Positions 23,693 through 34,559 of a stretch of DNA of 64,000 nt are shown here, piece after piece (positions within the stretch are counted from its first letter, which is position 1; every line of letters starts with the position of its first letter). The DNA is taken from positions 39,116,072 to 39,180,071 of the forward strand of contig JAKTNV010000001.1 in assembly GCA_022747635.1 (NCBI GenBank), in the 5' to 3' direction. The notes under the pieces were generated by a model. That model was not told the origin of the DNA and did not search any database. It saw only the letters and a program-made list of their open reading frames with translations. The position numbers were made by a program, and so were the translations under genes. The DNA is from Hetaerina americana. Taxonomy: Eukaryota; Arthropoda; Insecta; Odonata; Calopterygidae.

Positions 23693-26090
23693 CTCTGGCT
23701 CCTTTGGTCCATTTTTCCCCATAGAGGGCAATTAGTGTCCTGTATGCACGTATAAATTGAGTAAATTATTACTCATTCAAGATTTAAGTCAAGTCATTCG
23801 AGCATTAGCGAGTATGTTGTAATGACAATGAAAATTTTAAAAATCATCATTGACCATGCTAAGTGCAAACAAGTTCTCAATGCAATGAAGTGGCATTTTT
23901 CCGCAAGTGAGTTATTAACTTTCGTTAGCCATTTGAGGAGGAACATTAAGGTTTTTAATCGATAATTAAATAAAATAATCCGTTGGCTGTTATTACAGCA
24001 AAAATCTTCTCTTTTTTAGGTTTAACTGGTATCATCCATTTTAGTTTGGTTTACTCCCAGTCATTTTCGGCGCTTCGACGCATTGGAATAATACGTATTT
24101 TCAAGGGGAAAACTTGTTAGTTCAACGAGTGTGTGTGTATACTATATATATTTTTTCAATATTGGTCTCGGGGAAAATACCTAAGTCTCCTTTTTAATTA
24201 TTAAATTCGTCGTTTTCTTAATGGAATAATATGTTATCAATCAGTGAGTAGAGTTTGGTTCCTTCAATCACTATTTTATCGATTTAATTAGCGTTAATAT
24301 GACTCACACACGTTAAATTATCTTTTTTTTAAATAATATAGCTGCTAATTTGTGAAAAAACTGTAGATTTGAATTCCAAACCTTCCAAAAAAATCTGTTG
24401 GATTCCAGTGTAATATGGTGACAGTATTTCAGTAGTACCAACCTTTCAGATTTTAGGAGTGTGTTCAGAAATTTATTTTTCGATCTCTTTGGATAGTTGT
24501 TTGTAGTGCTACTCAGAATATGGGGAGGAAGTGTCAACATTTTCCGGGTAATCAAAAAGGACGGGGCAAAAGATAATCTAACTGGAGAAGTAAACTTGCA
24601 AGATAGCCTAACTTAAAGATTATCTTTGTTGTGATGTTTCAATTTTAGGACCTTATTTATCTTCTTACCATATTCATTATTGATGAATTATAATTGTTAT
24701 CAATTTATTATATTTTTGTTGCATTTTAATTCAGCAAGCAAATAATTAATTTAATTAATAATCTAAACAATCAGTGATTTCATTAATAACTTGAGCGCTC
24801 AGATAATTATTTGAATTAATAATGGATTTCACAATAATCTCTCTTCTTTGATTCCTGTCATTTTAATAAAACAATCTATGTATAGAAGGTAGAAAGGGGA
24901 AGCCACGATTTGTTTTGAAAATTTTTGAATTACCAGCTCTGTAGATTGCCATTAGTCTTAGTTTGTAGACAATCTTTGGTTACTTGGCTTTGTTTTGTCA
25001 TGTACTTTTCTTATCTTTTTATAATAATGCCATTTCATTATTATATGTAACCTGAATGAAATATGAAAAAACCTTTTTACGCATTCGAGAAATTGAAGCA
25101 TTTAAATTATAAAATATAAAAATAATAGTATTCGTGATACAAGAGAAAGAACATACTTGTATATCAGAATTAAAGCATTCAGCAGTAGAATGATGGGAGT
25201 TAAACTCGGAAATTGAGGAAGTTTCGATGTGAAATTACTAAATTAACTGTGAATTTATATTTCTTCATTTGCCTACCCAATTCTTAACTCCGATTAACAT
25301 TGTATTAACTTTCCATTTTAGATGACCTCTGTGAAGAACAAAGAACCACTAGCTAGTTCCCACTTGGTTTTAAAGCAGTTTATTTACGGATACTAGCAAA
25401 TCATGTGGTAAAGAAATGATTAGATATTTGCAATGAACCTTTTGGGGTGTAAAGTGGTTGCAGTCAATCGACAGCCTAAGCGGCGCCATGGGTACAGTAC
25501 CTCTTGATAGATGCACTTCATTTCACTTCTATAAAGTATCCATGTTTACATGATTACCCCTCAATCTTTTGACCCTGCACCAAATACATGTACCGCTGTT
25601 TTATATATCCGCCATTGATGCGTCTCAAAACACAGCCGCTCGATTTTTTTGGTGTGACAATAATAAAAATGATACAGGAAATTTGTTATTGGATGCTACT
25701 GAAATTCTTAGCATCAGAGTTCAATTTTCACATTATTTAAAAGGGAGCGAATGCCTCGTTTGGAACTTTTTGATGATTTAGTTGATCTTTAGGTTAGGGA
25801 TTGTGAACAGAGATTTCCCTACAGGAAAGCATTCCAGGGTTTAAGATTTAAATTGTAATATTATGTATATTTTTATATTATATACTTTTCTATGATTCTT
25901 TTTAGTGCCACTTTTACGTCATAATTATTTTATTTAATAATGCTGTTTGAAGGAATTAAGCACCCTTAGCGACCGAAGCTTTTCTTATAATTGGGTATTT
26001 ACATCATTTTTTGCGATTGAAAAGTGTAGCACATGATCTATGTTCAAATACCTTCCGCGTCATCATCAGTAATTCGATCCGAAGATTGGT
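23693..26090. other. AT-rich non-coding stretch
   Basis: Nothing recognised. An acceptor-like ttttag precedes ATGACCTCTGTG at 25321, but the short frame ends at a stop with no donor. Confidence 0.45.
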
Positions 26091-26310
26091 TGACTATAGC
26101 CCTCCACTCTTTCATTTTCAATGCCCCAAATCCCTTATGGGGTCGGCTGGGCTACCGAACAGAGGTCCCGGACCCGATTTCTGGTGACGCCTCTGGGCAC
26201 CCTCAGCTTCCTTTGTGATTTTTCGGGTATCATGACTTCCTGAAGGAAACACTCGATGGTAACTGGCCCTAGAAATTTTGCTGAAAGTTTCACGTTCAGA
26301 CGATAAGTCC
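26090..26310. repeat. Possible old interspersed repeat
   Basis: A GC-richer block (ccttatggggtcggctggg, aggtcccggacccgat) sits abruptly in AT-rich DNA. It has the look of a decayed SINE or LINE fragment. No TSD, tail or Pol III box was found, so this is a guess from composition. Confidence 0.25.
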
Positions 26311-27125
26311 AATATTATTATTGTAATCCTACCACTGGCGTGGATATTTTTTCTCGGTAAGAATGTTCATTATATTTGAAAATAACGGAATAAAAACTAT
26401 GGATCATTACACAAATCGTTGATTCTAGGCGAATGACAGTTAAACTAGGACAAAATGAGATTTGGTTCATAAAGAGCGTGAACTTGAATGCTTGCTTTGA
26501 ATTGGTCAGAATTATCACGGAGATGATGATTTGCTTTAATATCGTGCCTCAAATTTTTTTTCAAACTTTCTAATTAATGCAGTGACAACTCGGAAAATAT
26601 TTAAAAATGTTTAATCGTAAGACAAATGTTAGTATTACATGATTTGAGCTCATGGTATGTACTGAAATAGAAATCTCAGTTGCTGGTTCGTTGTCGAAAG
26701 AGAGAGTTTAAAAACACCGAAATTGAGATTTCCGCGGTAGTGTGAGGACATTTAATTGGAAACAATTCCGTTCCCGTTTATTGCGGAATTTATACACTCT
26801 TGTGTGAGGATGGAAATATGAAAAATTGCATTGGGTTTCCCTCGAGGAAACAAAAAACATATTTGCACTTAAAAGCCACGGCAATGCCGCAAATATACGT
26901 TTATTGTTTTTTTTGGAAATTTAACACCCTGTATGTGTGTATGTGTCCGCAATATTGCTTGGAATGGATGGATTAAAAGAAAAAAACTTTAAAAACTTGA
27001 GTTACCATTCTGCTACTATTTATTTACTCGAGTGCATTGGAAATCACCCCATTCGATCGAACTCTTTCCTCTCCCTCTGTATCTCCATTTTCGTCGCTCA
27101 CCTTCATCTACTCTTTTCTCCCCAG
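26311..27125. other. AT-rich non-coding stretch
   Basis: Nothing recognised until the polypyrimidine run that leads into the candidate exon at 27126. Confidence 0.4.
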
Positions 27126-27186
27126 GGTACGCTACCGCCAGAGTATCCTGATGCATTTCGTCGGATGGTGGCTGCCGTATGAACAG
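27126..27186 (+). CDS. Candidate 61-bp internal exon
   Basis: A long pyrimidine run (from about 27062) ends in ttttctccccag at 27125, an excellent acceptor. The donor AACAG|GTAACT follows 27186. The 61 bases between are GC-richer than the flanks. With a phase of 1 at the start, the frame VRYRQSILMHFVGWWLPYEQ is open to the donor. An alternative frame, GTLPPEYPDAFRRMVAAV, ends in TGA just before the donor and would make this a terminal coding segment. I cannot choose between them without transcripts, and I do not recognise the protein. The paired splice sites are the main support. Confidence 0.35.
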
Positions 27187-27722
27187 GTAACTGACTAGCT
27201 TTTTGGTTTCTTCAACTCTCTGCCTCTATAATAGGCCCTTGTATGAGCACCTAATTTTACTATCTGGGGATGATAACGCCCCTAAATGATATGGAAATAT
27301 AGTAAAGGAGAATTTGACGGCAGCATTAAACGACGGAATGGCTCCCAAAGAGTCTCTCTTGCGGTATTCTTTGTGTCGGTTTAAAATTTGTGACACCGAT
27401 GTTTGGAATTTGGAATTCGCAGTTATTGGACTCATTGAGCCAACCATAGATACTGCGCCTGAATTCTTTGGAAACTGAGGGTAAACCTTGCCATCTTTTG
27501 CATTAAATTACCATTCCAGTTTGGTGTCTAGAAATGCACATGAAAACTTAGTGACGACGTAACCACTAGGTAACGCAACAATTACGGTAAAATCTGAATT
27601 CATAGGAATATTTTGAAATAAGAGTATTTAGTTTCAGAGGTAAATTTAAACTTAACCTTGCGTTGATTTCGTCCAATGTCCTTTGGCGAGACCCATAGGC
27701 CGTTCAGCTCTGGGAAATCAAG
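27187..27722. other. Non-coding stretch
   Basis: Nothing recognised. Confidence 0.4.
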
Positions 27723-27735
27723 AAATTACTAAACA
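27723..27735. repeat. Left target-site duplication of hammerhead element
   Basis: The 13 bases aaattactaaaca are repeated exactly at 27932-27944. Confidence 0.9.
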
Positions 27736-27931
27736 TTTTTGCAAAAGAAACACTTGGTTTTTCCACATAAAATTTAATCACGACCTATGTTTCGACGCTC
27801 AGCGTCATCACCTGATGATGACGCTGAGCGTCGAAGCCTAGGTCGTGATTAAATTTTATGTGGAAAAACCAAGTGTTTCTTTTGCAAATATGTATCGTTT
27901 CCACAAAGTAACGCCTGAAGTTATCTCCTTT
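27736..27931 (-). mobile_element. Palindromic retroelement with hammerhead ribozyme, copy A
   Basis: The unit is 196 bp. 27738-27888 is a 151-bp palindrome with arms of about 73 bases and a tiny asymmetrical centre (cctga). 27889-27931 is a unique tail. Read on the minus strand, the tail (TTCAGGCGTTACTTTGTGGA) matches the tail of the copy at 42536 (TTCAGGCGTCACTTTGTGGA). Exact 13-bp target-site duplications flank it, so it inserted as this unit. It encodes no protein. Its terminal arms contain ccacataaaatttaatcacgacc, shared in form with the other family members. The centre forms a hammerhead on the plus strand (separate entry). Mobilisation by a Penelope-like or LINE machinery in trans is inferred. 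Confidence 0.85.
27807..27849 (+). ncRNA. Hammerhead ribozyme motif, copy A
   Basis: Stem I pairs AUCAC (27807-27811) with GUGAU (27845-27849), five pairs. The core CUGAUGA is at 27812-27818, followed by one extra U. Stem II is GACGC/GCGUC with a UGA loop (27820-27832). The next box is GAAG (27833-27836) where GAAA is standard; a G at 15.1 would pair as G.U. Stem III is the self-complementary CCUAGG (27837-27842), then U and the cleavage-site C at 27844. The short self-complementary stem III is the mark of Penelope-associated hammerheads that work as dimers. The extra U and GAAG make activity uncertain. Confidence 0.7.
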
Positions 27932-27944
27932 AAATTACTAAACA
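27932..27944. repeat. Right target-site duplication of hammerhead element
   Basis: Exact repeat of 27723-27735. Confidence 0.9.
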
Positions 27945-29640
27945 ATTGTTTCAAGATATTTGGTGACCCTCCCGGAAAGTTGAATTATTTTATCTGAAAC
28001 TGAAGGGTACTGAATATTTGAGTTTATTTTGGGGAGACCCAGATAATACATTTTTACACTCGTATTTTAAATCGATTTTTGTTTAACGGCCAGTGAGACC
28101 TCTCAGAATTGTCCCTCTGCACGGGGATGCCGCCCACCCTTGCCAATATGCATTTAATAAAACGTGAGATGTGCCATATGATTCTGTCCATCCAATAAAC
28201 TCAACTTAATTATTTTTATCCACCCTCCCAAAAGGTTGCAAGGAAATTTTGATTTGTTGGTGGTGACCAAATCAATTCTCGCTCACACCTCTCACCATAG
28301 CATAGCCGTTCCCCTGCCATTGTATGTTAAAAATCGATACAAAGAATATTATCCTATTTACGAGCTTGCATTCAAACATGCTACTCTCAGGGAATATAAA
28401 AAAAAATGCTTATTGATACTTCATTTCGGCACCTAGAGCTTTCTAAAGAGCAATGTACGACTTTCCAAAATGCCTAAATTTTTGAAATACTGCTTTAATG
28501 AATGATTTTAATGATTTGAAATGATAAATGCAAATGTTCACGAACACGAGTTAGTGGGAGATAAAGTGTTTGATGTTTTTCGGGAATCAAGCGGCTATAG
28601 GACTAAGCCGTTGTGCTCCCAAGATTATGGTAGCCTTCTTTTTTTTTGAAGAGGGGATAACCAGGAGCTATTTTCCATGCATAAAGTACCTAGCTGATCA
28701 AGAAATATTTCCAATACGTTTTACTGAATGTTGCAGTCACTAAGCACCACGATCGAGTTTCCACCAGGAAGGATATATAGCGATGGAAAAAGAATGTTCG
28801 TTTTAAAAGTGTCGTAAATTTACAAGTGGAATGTGATAAGTCCTTTAAACGTTGTGGAATTTTCGATTGCGGAAATTAAAATGTTTTAGTGGCAATCGGA
28901 ATTTTTACTCCCACTCTCTGCGTTATATGTCTACTTCTAGAAGGCTTAGGTATTTGTGTTAGAGAGTGTCAATTGCTTCCTCACCATTCAATGTAATGGG
29001 TTTTCTTAAGCTATCTTAAGGATGAGTTATTAAAGGATTTCGTCGTAATGATAAAATACTTTTCCTCAGACGAAAATTATTCATATTATGTTAATTTAAT
29101 AATATACACGTAGTATGTAAACTTTCAGGAATTTTCATCAATATCGAATGTATGAACTTTAAAATAATTTTAGTTACCCATGCCTATGCTTGCTTTGATA
29201 CTTAAAAGCAAAACGCATATGCTAATTCACCAGATTCGGTGTGCTTGGTATGCAAGGCCTCCATGATCGTGATCTCGCTACAACTTTGTAAAGCTAAATA
29301 TAAGGCGGCAGTACGGAAGTTACCGAAGAGACCTGAACCAGTCAGACTAGAGTCTAGGAAAGCCATAACAATGCGGATAACATTAAAATTAGAAAATACG
29401 TGTATAAGTGGGAGATAGGGAGAATTATTTGAATCGATATTCTTGGATTAGGCGAAGTGAGATGAAAGGGAATAGGAACCTGAGGTGATTGCTCGAGAAT
29501 AAAATACAGTAAAGAGTAAGAGGACGGGCTACTGGTGGTAATAATATTGAATAACAATTTATAAATAAGCGTAATTACTCTACCGTACCTAAGGTAACAG
29601 TAGCGTATCTTACGGTACTACCAGCAGACTGGTGATGAAA
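27945..29640. other. Non-coding stretch
   Basis: No gene or repeat recognised; frames are short and AT-driven. Confidence 0.45.
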
Positions 29641-30589
29641 TAGTACGAGAATTAGTTAAAGTAAAAGTCGGAACAACGAACTTGGTCATTATACAGGTCT
29701 GCATGCTGGAAAGAAATAAACTTGAGGAAGAAATATACCCAATATTTTACCAAATATTAGACCAAAACGCTGTATTTTCGTTAAGGTAACATTAGTTAGT
29801 GATGGGAGATTAGAACACGACTGGAGGCGAAGGGAGAATGGAAGTGTGGTGGGGGACTACCAATGGGAACATAGAACGATGCTGGGAGTGTGCCAAAGAG
29901 TTCTGCAATAGACAGCGTTTGATAAAATCGAAAAGTTTGTTTAAAAACCAAAATAGGCTTAGGTATGCATGGAAAATATCCTGAAAATCAGAAAGATATC
30001 ATATGGGTAGACATATATTTAAGAACAACATCATTAATTCGCACACTTTGCCGGAAGTGGATGCGGATTCAGATCCTAAATTCCTGCAATTGAAGTGTTG
30101 CGTATGATTACAGAGGATTACATTGAAAAAAACGACAAGGAAATAGAATATCGAAGCTTTTACCGACCGATAAGAAAAGGAAAACTAGTAGACTGTAGAG
30201 AAAATTATGAGTAAAGGCAAGGAGACGGGTGCAATGGAAGAAGAATGGAACCTATCAAACAAGGTAAATCGAAAGTTGTAAATGAAACCATAGGAATAGT
30301 GAATAGGAAAATGACAAGGAGATCACGAATTACGGACACGATGTTTAGGAAGATAGGCGAAAGAAAGAAGTTGATTAACGTAAGCAATGAGTGTGGTGAA
30401 AATAAATACAATTAGTTGAATAATGACGCGGGGTGCTAACGAATCGTACAGGTAAGTGAAATAATTGTCAGGAAAGTTATTATTGAACCTGGGGAGATTC
30501 AAAGAAGATGGAAATAATGTATATAGAAACTATATTTTAAAGACGTTAAGCTAGCAAGAGAAAACAAATAGGGAGAATATGACTTACAA
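29641..30589 (+). pseudogene. LINE fragment: endonuclease region, decayed
   Basis: Across stops and frameshifts the plus strand retains features of an apurinic-type LINE endonuclease. A VYMP-like segment lies near 29690-29740, and the NTLFKNQNR...YAWK relic lies near 29930-29975, where such endonucleases have a conserved N-T-x-F...R-Y-T-W motif. A stretch at 30237-30370 (aatcgaaagttgtaaatgaa, then accataggaatagtgaatag) matches 48228-48330, so both are copies of one LINE family. The fragment is broken by a mariner at 30590. No intact frame remains. Confidence 0.6.
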
Positions 30590-31195
30590 GGTCTGTCTCA
30601 AAAGTAGTATGACCTATTTTTTATTTATTGCAGATAGCCGTACGGTTGCTCTGACTGGGTTCAAGGGAGGGGCGTCTCAGGAAAGGCTGGAGGCCGGTGC
30701 AGTTGGCTTCCGGCCTTTGTAGAGTGCAGGTCGTTAGTTTGCGAAACCTCTTTGACGTGACCGGTTATTGAAACAGCGATACGCCATTAGATATTGCGTG
30801 AAATGAGGAATTATTGGGAAACAGAGTCATGATATGCTCAAGGCAGCTTGTAATGATGACCCCATGGGTAGATCGGATGTTTTTGAGCTGCACAAATTGT
30901 TTTGGAGGGTAGAGAAGACGTTGAAGAAGCCGGACGATAAGGACGCCATTCGACCTCAAAAATTGATGAATTTCCTGCAAGAGTAAAGGCTTTCTTGGAT
31001 AGGGATTGCGGATCAAGTGTTCACATGGTGTCTGATGAAATAGGTGTCCCTAAAAGTAATGTGCACTGACTTGTGACCAAAAAATGGTGCATGAAAAAGG
31101 TGTGTACAAAGTTGGTTCCGAGAGTGCTTTCGGCAAAACGAAACTCGCAAGAAACTGTCAAGAGCTTCTCGTCCATGCCTCAGCCACTCTACAGC
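30590..31195 (+). mobile_element. 5' fragment of a mariner element
   Basis: It begins with a mariner-like terminus (ggtctgtctcaaaagtagta). The plus strand then encodes relics of the N-terminal transposase domain: residues such as MLKAACNDDPMGRSDVFELH near 30830-30890, then KKVCAKL-type and LLVHASATLQ relics near 31090-31190, broken by stops and a frameshift. The catalytic half and right terminus are missing. LINE sequence resumes at about 31196. It belongs to a different mariner lineage from the copies at 5965 and 51326, judging by its end sequence. It is dead. Confidence 0.7.
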
Positions 31196-31648
31196 TAAAA
31201 CCTAGAGGAGGTAGAACAGTTAGCGTATCTTGATAGTGTTTTGGACCAACACGGTCAAAGTAGTAGGGGCGTAAGGAGAAGAATTGCGCTAGGCAAAGAG
31301 GCTTTCACAAGGAGGAGGGAGTTGATGAAAGGGACATTGAGTAAGGACATTTAGAAAAGACTCGTAAACACTTTGATATGGAGCGTAGCTATGTACGGTG
31401 CGGAAACGTGGTCATTGAAGCAGGAGGATGGACGAAGACTGGAGGCTTTTGAAATGTGGGTGTGGAGAAGAATGGAGAAGGTGAAATTGACAGAGAAGTT
31501 AACAAAGGAGGAAGTACTTGGTATGGTGGGCGAAGAGAGGGGTTTGTTGGGAGAAGTCCTATGGAGGCAGGAAAAGTGGCTGAAGAGGGTATTGACCGGC
31601 AGTGGAATGTTGAAGACTGTAATTGAGGGGAGAATGTTAGGCAATAAG
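31196..31648 (+). pseudogene. LINE fragment: RT C-terminal part, first of two direct copies
   Basis: This is almost the same as 32315-32750, with the phrase gtagaacagttagcgtatct here and gtagaacagtttacgtatct there. The frame from 31373 encodes WSVAMYGAETWSLKQEDGRR, then a WVWRRMEKVK segment, typical of the region after the reverse transcriptase in this LINE type. It has a stop at the start of the frame and ends abruptly at ttaggcaa before continuing into an earlier part of the LINE. The break marks a rearrangement or an independent insertion. Confidence 0.8.
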
Positions 31649-32945
31649 TTTAATATCTCACGCAGCTAAAGTTGTTCTCAGGATCATAAACAAAAGGATA
31701 GAGAGCAGGGCAAATGATTACTTAGGGGATGATCAGTTTGGGTTTAGAAAGGGGAGAGATACGCGTGATGCCATTGCAGTAAGGAGATTATTAATCGAGA
31801 GGACTATAAAATACAACCAGGAGGTATTTGCCTGTTTCGTAGATTTCGAAAAAGTGTTTGATGGAATGAATTGGGAAAAACTAATGAGTATATTGCAGAA
31901 AGTAGGAATAGATTGGAGGGAAAGGAGCTAATCCGCAGCCTGTACATGTCTCAGACTGCTCAGAAGCGGGTGGGGAACGGGGATTCCGGATGGGCAGTGT
32001 TAGGAAGAGGTGTAAGGCAGGGTTGCCCATTATCACCGTTGCTGTTCAACCTGTATGCGGAGGAAATGATTAAAGAGGCATGGGAAGAAATGGAGGTAGG
32101 AATGAAAGTGGGCGGGGAACTCGTAAATTCAGTTAGGTTTGTTGATGACCAAGCTGTAGTTTGTCAGTCAGCCAAGGGGTTGCATGCATTGCTTAGTGAA
32201 TTGGAAATTCAGTGCGACAGGTATGGGATGAGAATCAATATTAATAAAACAGGTTATGCGATTTTCTAGAAAGAAAAAGGCTAAGCTAAACATTAAAATA
32301 GGAGGGCAAAAACTAGAGCAGGTAGAACAGTTTACGTATCTCGGAAGTGTTTTGGACTAACACGGTCAAAGTAGTAGGGACGTAAGGAGAAGAATCGCGC
32401 TAGGCAAAGAGGCTTTCTCAAGGAGGAGGGAGTTGGTGAGAGGGACATTGAGTAAGGACATTAAGAAAAGACTCTTAAACACTTTGATATGGAGCGTAGC
32501 TATGTACGGTGCGGAAACGTGGTCATTGAAGCAGGAGGATAGACGTAGACTGGAGGCTTTTGAAATGTGGGTGTGGAGAAGAATGGAGAAGGTGAAATGG
32601 ACAGAGAAGAAAACAAATGAGGAAGTACTTGGTATGGTGGGCGAAGAGAGGGGTTTGTTGGGAGAAATCCTATGGAGGCAGGAAAAGTGGCTGAAGTGGG
32701 TATTGACCGGCAGTGGGATGTTGAAGACTGTAATTGAGGGCAGAATGTTAGGCAAACGAGGAAAGAGAAGGAACAGGATAGGGATGTTAGACGGGATGAA
32801 GGGAGGAAGAAAATACTCAGAGCTGAAGAGGGACCTGATGTAGAGTAGGATGTAGTGTTTTGCTTGGGGTCACAAATTATTTAATTAGTACCTATGTCCA
32901 TCCAATAACCTACCTTAACCGGTAGATTACCTAATAATAATAATA
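31649..32945 (+). mobile_element. 5'-truncated LINE copy ending in (TAA)n
   Basis: It starts inside the reverse transcriptase domain and runs to a 3' tail. The 3' end reads ccttaaccggtagattacc, then a (TAA)n run at about 32930-32945, followed by AT-rich sequence. 5' truncation and a short tandem tail are usual for target-primed LINE insertions. No TSD was recognised. The same 3' end sequence (acggtagtctgcc form) recurs near 57680-57695. The clade is not assigned. Confidence 0.8.
31660..32843 (+). pseudogene. LINE reverse transcriptase pseudogene
   Basis: Blocks appear in order: a DDQFGFRKGRDTRDAIAV-type block near 31725-31780, CFVDFEKVFDGMNWEKL near 31835-31880, RQGCPLSPLLFNLYAEEMIK at 32015-32075, and the catalytic box RFVDDQAV at 32133-32156. 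The last has V in place of the more usual A but keeps both Asp residues. A C-terminal WSVAMYGAETW...WVWRRMEKVKW block lies at 32488-32600. A frameshift near 31919, a stop at 32265-32267 and a stop at 32355-32357 break the frame. RT activity is therefore lost, though the sequence is much younger-looking than the other LINE relics here. Confidence 0.85.
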
Positions 32946-32969
32946 TATACATATTTATATATATGACTG

Positions 32970-33112
32970 CTTGTCTTACTTGAAGGCCTCGGAGAAGGCC
33001 GAAAACTCAAACAATCTACAGTGTGACTGTCCTCTGTATGTTATGTGTTACCTGTTTTATTATGTGTTCTATTGTGCCGTTATATTGCTCTCTGAGTGCT
33101 TCTATATCATCG
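32970..33112 (+). mobile_element. Half copy of the second palindrome family
   Basis: It starts at gtcttacttgaag, exactly at the centre of the palindrome at 48709-48921, and follows that palindrome's right arm: aaggccgaaaactcaaacaa, then ttctattgtgccgt, then the tail atatcatcgat. It is therefore one arm plus tail. It lies immediately after the AT-rich tail of the LINE. It encodes no recognisable protein; the short frame across it arises by chance. Confidence 0.7.
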
Positions 33113-33295
33113 ATTCCAGCAATGGGCTTCCAAGCAGGCTTTATTTATTATTTTGAATCAATGTGATAAAATAATGGCAGTCTCGTTTTGGAGTATTTTT
33201 ATTTTAATAGAATTCGTCGAAGTTATTCGTATTTATATTTAAATTTTAAATTAATGATGAATTATTTGATTGTATGCATTAGTTATGTGGAGTTT
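33113..33295. other. AT-rich gap
   Basis: Nothing recognised. Confidence 0.4.
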
Positions 33296-33660
33296 GAGCA
33301 ATCGAAAGGCGGGTCCTGGAGGAATTAGTTCTCTCAACCCCGCCAACAAACCTCTCATCCGTTACCCCTTAGCCGATGTACTGCCCCCCTTGTTTCCACT
33401 TGAACCTCTTGACTGCTGCACCAGTGCCTTTCCAGCCCCCTTCCACCTCCACACCCCTTCGCGGCACCTGCCTTCGCAGCACTTCTCACCTCCTTCACCT
33501 CTTTACACGTGCCACAAAATGACGTTGGAATTCGAATGAAAGTGCAGAACGCAGCTAGGAATGGGGAGCAGACCGAACGTATCACATCTGCACGCGCGAA
33601 CTCGTGGTGGGGAGACGTCCGTCTAGTAACGAGAGTAGGTTTGTTACTTTGAACAACGGG
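33296..33660. other. GC-rich block
   Basis: Balanced to GC-rich sequence with C/T-rich runs in the middle (33360-33490). Overlapping frames on both strands (33270-33539 plus, 33355-33669 minus) have no splice context. It may be a regulatory block or old repeat. Confidence 0.35.
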
Positions 33661-34559
33661 TACAAACATTATGGGTGCCTATTACGGAAACTTTCGATAA
33701 ATAGTTAATTGATTTTAAAGTGAAGAGTTTTCCCTTTTATGCATTACTACTAGGAATGTTGATCTAACCTTTCGAGCCAATGGCCTTTGAATATCAATTT
33801 GTCGATACAACTGCTTATTTTTTCGAAGTTCATAGAGCAAATATCTCCATTGTAGAGCTCCGAATCCTTCCTAAACCAAATCAATGAAATCTGTTTTAGT
33901 GCCTTGTCGCTCTTTTTGCGGAACATCTGTAATAGCCTAATGCGTGTTTTGATTTGAAATTGGCTTCAAATATGAACAGACGTGGATATTTATTTAGCAA
34001 CTTTCATATTTCAATTCGTTTCCTTGTCTATAATTTGTATTCTTTTTGCTGTTCACCAGTGCTTATTAGAATTTATCAAATGATCGTCGGTTCAGACTTT
34101 TTAATTCTTTCAGGATAATTGTTTCGTGTCTTGGTTATGGCGCGTTGATTGATTTGTTAAGCAATCGCAACATTTTCAGCATAATATATTTTTCATAGAT
34201 TTTTCCTGGTTAATTAGAAATTTATTATGTATAAAAGTGAGATAAAATAACAAATAATGATATTCTAGTATTTTTAAACTAGGATTGCCTTCATATTTCG
34301 TATAACATTAATAAAACTTTCAAATTTAATAAATCTATGGACTAATTTCAAAGGAAAAGGAGGAAATGATATATTACTGACGAGACCACTGATTCTTTCG
34401 CATTATCTAATGTTAAATTCAATGCCTAATTCAAATGATATTTTTTGCGACGAACGATGATTCAACTCGGATTTTCACAAGCCTTAGTTGTAAAGAAAGG
34501 TTTGGGAACCAGGCAGCTAGCAGCTTGCCCTTAATGAGAGAGTCTGTAATATTAAATGC
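33661..34559. other. AT-rich non-coding stretch
   Basis: Nothing recognised. Confidence 0.45.

Noticed and set aside
27738..27888. Reading the palindromes as DNA-transposon MITEs
   Set aside because: TSDs are 12-13 bp and variable in sequence, a unique tail lies on one side only, and the hammerhead core points to an RNA-based element.
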